64,000 nt of DNA, taken from Lamellibrachia columna. Taxonomy: Eukaryota; Annelida; Polychaeta; Sabellida; Siboglinidae. Within the stretch, counting starts at the first letter, position 1. Each line of letters starts with the position of its first letter. The notes under the pieces are model-generated. The model ran no database searches and was not told the origin of the DNA. It worked only from the letters and a program-made list of their open reading frames with translations. This document shows positions 24,946 through 34,101 of the stretch, in pieces. The DNA lies in NCBI GenBank assembly GCA_963662155.1, contig OY759262.1, positions 18,309,118 through 18,373,117 on the forward strand, read 5' to 3'. The position numbers were made by a program, and so were the translations under genes.

Positions 24946-25576
24946 ATAAAAAATGTTGGACTCTCGATAAGCCAATGGCTTCCTTGTCCACTTGCCTTCT
25001 GGGCCTTTGGCGTGGATGGAAAATCTTGTTAATCTAAGACAGTCAATATCTTTTATTATTATTTGCTCTGAATTAGGCATACAAATATGGCTGCTACATA
25101 TTAGAAATGTAGTGAAATGTGACGGTAGCTAGACAATATGCAGGGCTTACTTTAGAGTGCTGATGCTAACTTCTAATTCTGCTATGTCATAAGGAGCCAA
25201 TTTGGGCTATAGTACACAAAGGGGTCAACGATATTAACAGTCACACAATCTGTAAAACATTTAAGCTGTACTCGGTTTTTGTTTGGTCTTTGAGAACGAA
25301 GAAATTTATGAGGAGGTATGGCCAGCACTGAGCCCTCAACTACTCTGAACATTAATTTTAAGTCGCTGATCTCGCTGTCCATACTTGAAATATGTGTTGA
25401 GGACTCTGTGTTGGATTCACTGTTGCACTGGCTTTAAGTATTTCTTTGTGGTAATGTCAATGTATGTTCAACATCATGCATAATGTTTTCTTCCTTAGCG
25501 TGGGATTCCAAACTTGCATTCTTTCAGTGAGATAGTTCTGACAGTAAATCCCCGTCCCTCCCTCGCATCGTTACAG
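24946..25576. other. Spacer; start probably the 3' UTR of the LINE tail
   Basis: The first 100 bases after the LINE stop are probably its 3' UTR. No gene seen in the rest. Confidence 0.4.
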
Positions 25577-25695
25577 ATGTATTGGCATTTCACAGCGTGG
25601 GACTGTCACAGCACGGTTACATTGACAAGTTATCCTTGGTTCTGACCAATGCAGCGACCATCTCTCCTGTTTACTATGTTGTATGACTGTAACCA
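25577..25695 (+). pseudogene. Relic exon, FN3-like gene, with donor fused to a minisatellite
   Basis: Acceptor CGTTACAG, then DVLAFHSVGLSQHGYID, then KLSLVLTNAATISPVYYVV, then TGA and TAA before a perfect donor CCAG|GTAAGT. The peptide matches the D[IV].PF..VG......L.L......YYV segment of the FN3-like repeat. Two stops fall where TVxAxNxAG is expected. The donor is the first of a series of tandem copies in the adjacent 38-bp minisatellite. Confidence 0.65.
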
Positions 25696-26058
25696 GGTAA
25701 GTAGTCGTGGTGGGGTTTGGGTGGTTTTACCCAGGTAAGTAGTCGTGGTGGGGGTTGTGTGGCTGTACCCAGATAAGTAGTCGGGTGGGGGTGGGTGGCT
25801 GTACCCAGGTAAATAGTCGTGGTGGAGGTTGGGTGGTTATACCCAGGTATGGAGACGTGGTGGGGGTTGGGTGGCTGTACCCAGGTAAGTAGTCATGGTG
25901 GGGGTTGTGTGGCTGTACCCAGATAAGTAGTCGGGTGGGGGTGGGTGGCTGTACCCAGGTAAGTAGTCCTGGTGGAGGTTGGGTGGTTATACCCAGGTAT
26001 GGAGACGTGGTGGGGGTTGTGTGGCTGTACCCAGATAAGTAGTCAGGTGGGGGTGAGT
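25690..26058. repeat. ~38-bp minisatellite carrying repeated splice-donor-like sites
   Basis: About 10 units of 36-39 bp, each with ACCCAGGTAAGTAGTCG or a close variant (CAGATAAGTAG, CAGGTATGGAG) followed by a GGTGGGGGTTG stretch. Unit starts at 25692, 25731, 25769, 25805 and 25843. The first unit overlaps the donor of the relic exon, so the array seems to have arisen by amplification of the exon/intron boundary. Confidence 0.9.
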
Positions 26059-26199
26059 GACCTTTTATATGTATCTGCTGTCAATTTAACACAAGATAGT
26101 TTGTTACTAAATTAAACTAATTTTTTGTAGTGTTTATTGATAATTAATAAATGTTGTCCCAAACATATTTCACTTACTTGTGTACTCTGTGGTTGTTAG

Positions 26200-26290
26200 G
26201 GAGGACTTATGATTGAGTTGCCTGACACATAAGTCACTTCTGTAAACACTGCAGTTGACACTGATACAAACACAACTCAGCAGGAAGCAG
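26200..26290 (+). pseudogene. Candidate relic exon, FN3-like cluster
   Basis: Bounded by GGTTGTTAG acceptor and GCAG|GTGAGT donor. The best frame begins GGLMIELPDT, then TAA, then VTSVNTAVDTDTN. It lies between two recognisable exons of the cluster and has the right size, but its peptide is not diagnostic. Confidence 0.3.
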
Positions 26291-26611
26291 GTGAGTTATT
26301 TTCTTCAACATTTATAAATTATACTAATCATGTTGATGCACTAAGGGCATGGTTGTTCTTGGTTGACAGGGTTGATGCCTGATTTGACTTTGCTTCATGT
26401 TCAGATTTCTGTTATATTACACACAATGCTGCTCCTATTGCCACTTTTAATTAGTCAGAGCACAGCTTTACCAACATGTAAACAATAGACACCCAGACAA
26501 CTGCTGACTTACACATAGTCTAACAATGTGTTGACCTTAAGGTGGAGCTAATTCCCCTTGTCTTAGAACTGTTATTTGGACAACTTACTCTTGTGTGTTG
26601 TTCTTCATTAG

Positions 26612-26700
26612 CTGCATCTTTCACTAGAATAGACGTCATTTACCAGCGAGCTTTGACACAGGTGGCAACCATTTGAGGACCCTGAAACTGAGGTCACAAG
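26612..26700 (+). pseudogene. Relic exon, FN3-like gene, joins in frame to the exon at 27291
   Basis: Acceptor TTCTTCATTAG and donor CAAG|GTACTT. One frame contains WQPFEDPETEVT followed by AG, which joins to ATAC of the next exon to give R-Y-Q-V-A-L-G. This restores the expected order W..F.DPE[ST]....YQVALG. An in-frame TGA lies upstream of the W, so at least the 5' half is dead. The in-frame junction supports both exon calls. Confidence 0.55.
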
Positions 26701-26869
26701 GTACTTCACATATATATGTAACGCACAAACATATAGGCAGCTAGAATAACAGGTTTGGTAAGATAATGAGTTTTGCATGTCACTGTTTATGATTGTGCTT
26801 AATGATTCTGATTTGTTGCGGCTCTGAGCTCTGGTTCCTGAGGATATAGGCACTATAGAAGTTAATCAT

Positions 26870-27080
26870 TATTATATTAGTTAAACCATTGCACTTTCAA
26901 TCTATAGGACCGGGGGTTGAATCCTCTTGATGCCATTTGAAGCCTGGTTAATTTGGTTCACTCCTCAATGTCCCAGTTCACACAGTGGTATACATGAGTA
27001 CCTGGCCCCTGTTACTAAGGGATCAACCTGTGACACACACTGGCAGCATACTTCCAAGGGAATTGTAAATTCTTATCTTT
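26870..27080. mobile_element. SINE-like, tRNA-derived copy (degenerate)
   Basis: Contains a tRNA B-box-like GGGGGTTGAATCC near 26909 and a body with CCCAGTTCACACAG and ATGAGTACCTGG, matching the CTCAGCTGTAAATGAGTAC body of the SINEs at 53488 and 55490. No target duplication was identified. Confidence 0.5.
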
Positions 27081-27290
27081 TTAAACCAATGAAACTAGGA
27101 TTAACCATCAGTTATATTGGTAAAAAATTGGATTTATTATTTTTTTATTTAATGGTATGTCAAAACATTCATATGTCCAGATTCTTGTGCAAAGTGTCTG
27201 TACATATTTGCAGATACTTTCAGTAACCATATGGGTCAATCCATCAATATCGTATACTTGAGTGTTTATTATTCCTCTTGCCTCCAACAG

Positions 27291-27553
27291 ATACCAAGTA
27301 GCTCTTGGCTCCACACCAAGTGGAACCCAGGTCCACCCATTTGAGGGCATCTCTCCTAGGGCATTGTCTGCCCTCATCCTTAATGTTCACCTGTCATGTC
27401 AACGGAGGGTGTTTGCCACTGTGAAGGGGTACAATGCAGCAGGATTTACCAGCACCGCAACCTCAAATGGCATCTACTTGAGTCGCATCAGCGCCGACCT
27501 TGAACCACTTGGCACCTCCTACGTGTATGATGCAGTGACGTCAACACAGACAA
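27291..27553 (+). CDS. Open exon of an FN3-like extracellular-domain gene
   Basis: Acceptor CTCCAACAG and donor CAA|GTAAGT bound a 263-bp exon with no stop in the frame YQVALGSTPSGTQVHPFEG. It continues through a hydrophobic strand segment to VFATVKGYNAAGFTS, SNGIYLSR and PLGTSYVYD. This is the best preserved unit of the cluster: Y..ALGS.P.G, then the FN3-type strand pattern xVxATVxxxNxAGxxS, then SNG and the start of the next YVYD linker. Related proteins are large, repeat-rich and probably secreted or membrane-bound, with unknown role. Its neighbours are all damaged, so it is probably a surviving exon of a pseudogene; an expressed paralogue or alternative transcript cannot be excluded. Confidence 0.6.
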
Positions 27554-28125
27554 GTAAGTGATGCATTTCTACTGAAATCATGTCATGTTGTGATTACTAC
27601 TTCAGATTTTCAATACGTGCAATTTCGATAATTTTACCAATAGAACATTTTACTTACTGAGGCACAAACAACACGACTTTTCAATCAAATCAAATTTAAA
27701 TTGCTAAACTGATTGCAAAAACTGTTTAATGAATTCGCTTTTCACCAGTGTTTTTCATAGCTTCAGTGCAGATAGATATGTGACATATATTCAAATCTGG
27801 TTAAGTAATGACAAACATTATTAACCTATTAGACCCAGCACAATGAATTAAGCGTGTGCTGCTTTTCCCCGTGCAACTGAGGCAGATTTAGAAAATTATG
27901 GGTGCTTGTAGTTTTTAAGCTGTAGCTTCAAATGTATTGATATCTTATAATTGCAAGTTGTGTTTATTTTGAAGCAAATTGAATTATTTATGCAACGGTG
28001 TAAATGTGGTGTATATAAGCCTGTTATACGTTGTCATTCTGAGGTGTGGAACTTCAGAAATAAATTTTGTGAACAAATATCAAGAGTGAAGTTTGACATG
28101 ATAGTCATATTTTATTACAATAACA

Positions 28126-28323
28126 TCACCAACTGCTGGTTCCACACAAGGAAATGTTCTTCCTATGCATGGTACTGCACAAAGAATTTTTGCACAAATG
28201 CACATTGCATGTCAGACATCCAAAACATGTCTCAATCGCACGTCCACATGGCCGTTTCACTCTGTTTCCGCGACACAACTGACAAGTTCATTTTGATGAG
28301 GTGTTGGAGTTCTTATCAGGGAT
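28126..28323 (-). pseudogene. piggyBac transposase C-terminal zinc-finger remnant
   Basis: Minus-strand frame: IPDKNSNTSSK, a TGA, TCQLCRGNRVKRPCGRAIE, then TCFGCLTCNVHLCK and LCSTMH. Cysteines in the order CxxC...CxxC...C...C..H match the cross-brace zinc finger at the C terminus of piggyBac transposases (CxxC ... TxYxCxxCxxxLCxxPCFxxYH). The DDD catalytic core is missing, as expected for an internally deleted copy. Confidence 0.7.
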
Positions 28324-28787
28324 GTCATCACTACTATTACTTGCCACCTGAAACATACAAACAGCTACAGTAATAAAAACAGAATAAGAATAAAAAAAAT
28401 TATGCATTTGTCACATGTCACATCAAACACATCAATGTCAAATTATAATTTTTACAAGCAGCCAATAATTACATGACTTTTTAAAGTTTACTAATATCTG
28501 AAATATAGATAAATATAATTTATCACATATGCTATGAACGATTGCAGCCATTTGTTTATTGCGGTGTCAACCCAACAAGTGCTGAGGTTATCGCCTATGT
28601 TTTCCCGCCACTCATGCCACCACCCCTACTGGCTAGATGATAATTACCATATATACAAGTTGGGTTGTGATTGGATTCAATCGTTTGTCTTGCAGCTGGC
28701 AAGGAGAGCCAGGGTTCAATTTCTACGGTAAACAGTGAGCATCCGTAGATTTCGCAACAGCACTGATCATCGTCAAATTTATTGTTC

Positions 28788-28830
28788 TTCTCAGATGGAT
28801 GTGGCGGTAACTGCCACATCCATCTCAGAA
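28788..28830. repeat. 43-bp near-perfect palindrome inside the piggyBac-like element
   Basis: Arms built on AGATGGATGTGGC / GCCACATCCATCT, extended by TTCT/AGAA, about 21 bp each with two mismatches and almost no loop. Confidence 0.9.
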
Positions 28831-29217
28831 AAACTTTCATCCGAAGATTCACCCCTAAAATTGCGCAAACTTCATCTGCAATGAACGCATCTGTTATACG
28901 AGAAACGGCCATTTTTAAAGCCCAACAGTGCTCGACTTCAAACGCGATTATCTTCGAAACTTTCAATACAACCATTATGTTAATTTTACCCACAATTCAT
29001 AGCTAATATATGTAGAATTCCACTAGTTTTAGTTTCATATCAATCCACCCGATGATGCCACCTCCACAGCCTTTTCCGCAGTGGGCGCTTGCGGGTGCCG
29101 CAGGGTCTAATGGGTTAAGAGAAATGGGAAACTGAAATACCTCTTAATTTTAATAAGTTGGTTTTTACCTGTAACCATTAGTGGGCAAATGACCATGCTA
29201 GCTACCTTTGGTTGCAG

Positions 29218-29356
29218 GGAGTTCCAGGACCACAATGACAGACTGTCGGCCCATTGGGAAACCAGTGGACATCCGTGTCCCAGAGAGAAGTTTGAGTGAG
29301 CAATTCACAAGTTTGACGGCACTGTTGTCCTCAACATCACCCGACTACCAGGAATT
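29218..29356 (+). pseudogene. Relic exon, FN3-like gene
   Basis: After GGTTGCAG the frame reads EFQDHNDRLSAHWETSGHP, CPREKFE, TGA in place of an expected Trp, then AIHKFDGTVVLNITRLPG. SAHWxxSGxPCPxxxFEWAIHxxDG is, to my recollection, a recurring block in this FN3-like family. A single in-frame nonsense codon kills it. The 3' boundary is uncertain because no clear donor follows. Confidence 0.6.
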
Positions 29357-29537
29357 TATAATTTTAAAACCGTCAGTAGATTAATTAACAGTAGATTTTC
29401 ACAGACTTGTTCCTTTATATGCATCACCAGAATCGTTAAAGTAATTATTGTTTCATGGGAGTTTTTGTAGTCTAATACAAGGCTAATGCATATATATGCA
29501 TTAGAACTGTATTACAAGAATATATAAACTTATTGTA

Positions 29538-29713
29538 TCATATATATATGTATATATATATATATATGCATCTAATCTTCTGTATTGAAACATTGACTAC
29601 ACACTTATTGTAATATAGATATATATATATATATATATATGCATCCAATTTTCTGTGTTGAAACATTGAGTACACACTTGTTAATTTTTCTGAAAACTTT
29701 CTTTTCTTCACAC
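29538..29713. repeat. 73-bp tandem duplication with (AT)n blocks
   Basis: A segment starting GCATCTAATCTTCTGTATTG at 29568 recurs as GCATCCAATTTTCTGTGTTG at 29641, each preceded by an AT dinucleotide run. Confidence 0.9.
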
Positions 29714-29718
29714 TGTAG

Positions 29719-29855
29719 ATGCAAAACAGGCCGAGGCAGATGTGCTGGACCTGAAAGACGGAGAATCCTACTTTGTCATTCTGCGAGTGACCAACAAACT
29801 TGGCTTTGTCTACACTGTCCACTCTAATGGTGTCACAGTGAGGTTTGACTGTTAA
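29719..29855 (+). pseudogene. Exon of FN3-like gene, last strand of a repeat, open to TAA
   Basis: Acceptor CACACTGTAG, then DAKQAEADVLDLKDGESYF, VILRVTNKLGFVYT and HSNGVTVRFDC, TAA at 29853. YFVxLRVTNxLGxxYTxxSNGVTV is the C-terminal strand motif of the repeat. Open and well preserved. The original donor was probably at AG|GTTTGA near 29843, so the stop may be intronic read-through. Pairs naturally with the exon at 29218, which supplies the first half of the same domain. Confidence 0.6.
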
Positions 29856-29859
29856 TGCA

Positions 29860-30599
29860 TGTCTGTAATGTGCCATGGTAAACACTCTCCGAGCCGAAGC
29901 AGGTCAAAGGACCTCTAACGACAGCAAAATAAGATATATGTGTGACATCCATAAATTACATAATTTGTATAATCTTGCTTGTGTGGCTAGTTTTTTAATA
30001 CACGATAATTATGTCCTGAAATACCTCAGTGCCAGGTGTTTCTATAATACTTATAAATAACGTTTTCACATGGCAGGTGATCGTAATACAAAGCGTTATT
30101 TTCTAATATTTATCCTGCATTTTATACATATTATAATGAAGTCACTGAATAACCTGTAAAATAATATATTATATAGTAAAATTAATAGCCCTTAACTCCC
30201 CCCTCCCCGGTCCCTTGGGGCCACGTCAGTCAATTTGTCCCATCCTCTCGACGACAAACCCATAACGCCTATTGCCCCTAAATACTCGGGTACCCGAACT
30301 GAGATTCGTGCCAAAAACAAAGGGTTACTCAATCTCACGTCGGTGTACAATGTTAACATCAACATATTATGTAGGCAGACTATAAATTACTCGGATTAGA
30401 TGAAGCCTCAATCGAAATATATATTTCCCAGACGTTGTGGCGTCGTTCCTCTGTGGGTAAATGAGATACAAGTTTCCTCCCATGGTGTAGGTCGTGTTAC
30501 TTGGTCAGATGCAGTAAGTGCGGAATTGAGACTAATGCGACGCCTGCTGAATGAGTATGTCAGGGATGATGTTAGTCTTACTATAATCGGGCTAGCGTA
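29860..30599. other. Spacer without recognised gene
   Basis: A short open frame at 30400-30654 exists on both strands, with no family or splice support. Confidence 0.5.
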
Positions 30600-30631
30600 T
30601 GTATGTACACTGTACAATGTTATGTATGTAC
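30600..30631. repeat. Left remnant of the 23-bp minisatellite
   Basis: One unit and a partial unit of the TGTACACTGTACAATG repeat that continues at 32389. The hAT-like element separates the two parts. Confidence 0.85.
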
Positions 30632-32388
30632 TAGTGCCCTGTGCAGACCTATAATTTGAGCCCAAGCCCGGCCCGCAATGAGCAGTTAGAGTCCAGGCCC
30701 GGCCCAGGCCCGCAAACTAGAATTTAGGCCCAGGCCCGACCCAGACCGTGAATGTTTGGCCCAGGTCCGGCCCGGCCCGCAAATTTCAGGCCCAAACCCG
30801 GCCCATACCCGCGGGCCAAAGTCGGGTAAGCCAGCGGTCCGCAAGCCCGCGGCCCGCTATGTTTAGAGAAGATAAACCTATAATCTTATAAGATAGACGA
30901 AACACAAATAAACTTAAGCTAAAAGACTTAAATAAAAAATATTATATTGTATAATGTTTACTACTGAAATACTAATGTCAGTTGTTGTTTACTAGTGTCT
31001 GGCTAGTAGCTAGTACTAGCTACTACTATGTCACCCACTGGCACTGACACCCAGTGACATTTCCAGCAGGTCTGCAGTCACTAGCCTGAGACAGATCAGG
31101 TTCAGACATTTGTGAATTAGTACAAATAAAAAATACAAATTACCAACTGGGGTGGGTACTGGGTAGTGGCACTAAAGGGCAGTGGGCAGTGGGCTGGTAA
31201 TTCAGGCAGGGAATATTTGGAGGGAAGACCAAGACAATAGAATGTCCACTGGTTGGGTCAAAGGGTGATAAGTTGATGGTTAATCATGGCTTATGGTTAG
31301 GGTACGAGATTTGTTTATCTAACCCTGACTTAACCCATATGCAAGCCAGAACCCCGATTTATATTGCTAATTGAATTAGCTCAAATAAGTTCAATTCAGT
31401 GTCACCCACTGGCACTGGCACCCAGTGGCATTTCCAGTAGGTCTGCAGTCACTAGCCTGGGACAGACAGGTTCAGACATGTGTGAATTAGTACAAGTGTG
31501 AATGAATTAGGACTGTGGAGAAATACCAATTACCAACTGGGTTGGGTACTGGGTAGTGGGCTAGTGGCCTCGTGGGCACTTGGCAGTGGGCAGGTCATTC
31601 AGGTGGGCAATGTTTGGAGGGAAGACCTAGACAATGGAATATCCACTGGTAGGGTCAAAGGATGATAAGTTGATGGTTAATCATGGCTTGATTGCCTCTG
31701 CAAATATGTCTAAAGTAAACATTTGGAGCTGGCTGCTTCCAGCCAGGTGAACTTAAGTGGCCTGATATGGGGCCATTAGATCTATGCAAAAGGGTACATT
31801 CATGCACAAATATGCAGTTTACAGAGTCTACTCCAATCACAGTGTCTTGGAAAGCCAGTACATGTTTAAAGAATTACAATACAAAGATATGGGCATGCGA
31901 CTATGCCTATATTTGATATGAAATGTCTCTATTAAAAGAATGCACATTATTAAAATTATACCATAGGAAGTCCCATTGTTGAAGAGGTTAAACTGCATTC
32001 CAATGTATAAAGCACTAATGACATTCATAATTCCATGCAAGGTCTCAATTTGCAACTATATAATACTAAATAAATAATTTTAAGCATTCGATAACCGGAA
32101 TTACAATTTATAATCAGTTTTTTTTATTAATAATAAAATTAATAATCTGGGTGTTGTATGAATGCTTTTATTATGTCCAGGCCCAAAGCCCGGCCCGGCC
32201 CGGCCCGGCCCGCTCACACTAGGCACAGGCCCGGCCCAAGCTCGATGTGTTTAAATTGTTTTCAGCCTAGGCCCGGCCCGGGCCCGCAATATATAGGCCC
32301 GTCCCGGCCCGCGAAATTATGTAGAGGCTCGGCCCGGCCCGGCCCGCGGCCGGGCTTGGACCTAAAGCCCGGTCCATGTAGGGCACTA
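30632..32388. mobile_element. Non-autonomous hAT-like element with 8-bp target duplication
   Basis: Ends are inverted: left TAGTGCCCTGTGCAGACC, right GGTCCATGTAGGGCACTA. Both flanks are GTATGTAC (30624-30631 and 32389-32396), an 8-bp duplication as for hAT elements, and TAGTG fits the hAT tip consensus. Subterminal regions on both sides are dense in GCCCGGCCCG motifs, in opposite orientation. No transposase frame was seen. Caveat: the target is itself a repeat containing GTATGTAC, so the duplication alone is not proof. Confidence 0.85.
31031..31689. repeat. Internal ~260-290-bp direct repeat within the hAT-like element
   Basis: 31031-31292 and 31402-31689 share TCACCCACTGGCACTG, GGTCTGCAGTCACTAGCCTG, GGGAAGACC and GATGGTTAATCATGGCTT in the same order, with small indels. 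Confidence 0.9.
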
Positions 32389-32987
32389 GTATGTACACTG
32401 TACAGTGTTATGTATATACACTGTACAATGTTATGTATGTACATTGTACAGTGTTATGTATGTACACTGTACAATGTTATGAATGTACACTGTACAATGT
32501 TACGTATGTACACTGTACAATGTTATGTATGTACACTGTACAATGTTATGTATGTACACTGTACAATGTTATGTATGTACACTGTACAATGTTATGTATG
32601 TACATAGTACAATGTTATGTATGTACACTGTACAATGTTATGTATGTACACTGTACAATGTTATGTATGTACACTGTACAGTGTTATGTATATACACTGT
32701 ACAGTGTTATGTCTATACACTGTACAATGTTATGTATGTACATTGTACAGTGTTATGTATGTACACTGTACACTGTTATGAATGTGCACTGTACAATGTT
32801 ATGTATGTATACTGTACAATGGTATGTATGTACACTGTACAATGTTATGTATGTACACTGTACAATGTTATGTATGTACATAGTACAATGTTATGTATGT
32901 ACACTGTACAATGTTATGTATGTACACTGTACAATGTTATGTATGTACACTGTACAATGTTATGTATGTACATAGTACAATGTTATG
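32389..32987. repeat. 23-bp minisatellite with TGTACA palindromes
   Basis: About 26 units of ATGTATGTACACTGTACA plus ATGTT; units differ by single bases (for example CATAGTACA, ATTGTACAG). Each unit contains the near-palindrome TGTACAcTGTACA. Long open frames here arise because 23 bp cycles through three stop-free frames; they are not genes. Confidence 0.97.
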
Positions 32988-34087
32988 CTGCTCCTCCTAT
33001 AGACGCCAAACGTTCACGGGTTCATCTATGACCTCAGGAAGGATGCGCAATTTTTTTTTATAGAAACTCACCCCACTATTACCTTACCTTTTGTAGAATT
33101 ACCCTTCGTAGATTGTTCGCAACGCTATGCGTGTTTTCTACGATTGTTCCAAGTTCCGTAACTCGCCCCTGTCGTCTGGTCAGGTGATGTATCTTATAGG
33201 GCTTAGCGTTTATTCCTTGTTGCCATGACCACCAGATAGATAGACAAATAATTTTTACATATTTATTTATTATTTTTTCTTTCTTTTGTTGTATACATTC
33301 TTATTGATCCATCCATGTTTTATCTCGTTTTTAGTGCAATGTTGCTTAGCTTTGCTTTGGGCCACTTTTCATCTTTTGATGGTATCACCAGGCCCCTGAA
33401 CTTAAGTATAAAAAAGCATTCGTTCACAAGCACGAGGAACACGTCTAGTCTCTGTGCCCAACCAAGAAGACTTGCTCAATCCATCCAATTGGTGCGTTGT
33501 TCATCACGCACTAATCGGTTAGATTTAATTTGTCGAGGTCAGTCAGTTTACAATAAATTAACTACCTGGTAACGCATGAATAATTACGCAGCGAGGATTT
33601 GCGTGAACTCACACATTCGCCATTTCTGCGAAGTTTCAATCCGGTCGTAGGCAAACCTGTATGTTTTCCCGTCGTAAAATTAAGTAATACCCTATAGACG
33701 TGAATGGGGGGGTCAAAGTAAGTAGGAAGAATATTAACGTTGAAGTTATAAAACTAGTGAGTTTGTCATTTCACTGTCCCGTGCGTGTCATGTTTGTCTT
33801 ATCGACACCAGCGTCTCTATTTCTTCTGTGTTTGTCTTATCCACTCGAATATTACTAAAGTACATTTTCTCCACCCCCCCCCCCCCGTATCGTTACAGTG
33901 TACCCCTTTCACCTTTGTGTTTTTATTGAAAAGTAAACCTTTTCGACCAAGGCAAATGGCGGTAACAGTAAAAACAATACGGGTTTGGAGCCAAACTCTT
34001 ATCTCGGGGAGTTGTCGAAGGCGAGCGAGAGTCGGGTATTATAAAGTCAGACTACTCAAGTCCAGGATGTATGTGGTTTTAACAACT
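32988..34087. other. Unique region, no gene recognised
   Basis: Includes a C13 homopolymer at about 33874-33886. Short open frames at 33315-33572 and 33785-34114 lack support. Confidence 0.5.
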
Positions 34088-34101
34088 CCACTAGATGGCG
34101 C
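34088..34101 (+). promoter_or_regulatory. Candidate CTCF-type insulator motif
   Basis: CCACTAGATGGCGC fits every position of the metazoan CTCF core consensus CCASYAGRKGGCRS. One match of this length can occur by chance in 64 kb at low frequency, and binding is not shown. Confidence 0.35.

Larger units (their letters stand above)
27825..29114. mobile_element. piggyBac-like element flanked by TTAA
   Basis: TTAA at 27821-27824 and 29115-29118 flank inverted ends: left CCTATTAGACCCAGCAC, right end inverse CCCATTAGACCCTGCGGCAC. TTAA target duplication with CCC(A/T)-type ends is the piggyBac hallmark. At 1290 bp the element is non-autonomous. Inside is a remnant of the transposase C-terminal zinc finger on the minus strand and a 43-bp palindrome. 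Confidence 0.85.

Noticed and set aside
27951..28373. 140-codon + strand frame inside the piggyBac-like element
   Set aside because: It is the antisense of the transposase zinc-finger remnant on the minus strand.
28595..28993. 132-codon minus frame in the piggyBac-like element
   Set aside because: Crosses the palindrome and has no transposase motif; composition not convincing.
30400..30665. Mirror-image frames of 84-85 codons
   Set aside because: Open on both strands and running into the minisatellite; no evidence of coding.
32158..33031. Open frames of 149-194 codons over the 23-bp repeat and the GCCCGG tract
   Set aside because: A 23-bp stop-free unit reads open in rotating frames; the N-terminal part is the GC-rich subterminal region of the hAT-like element.
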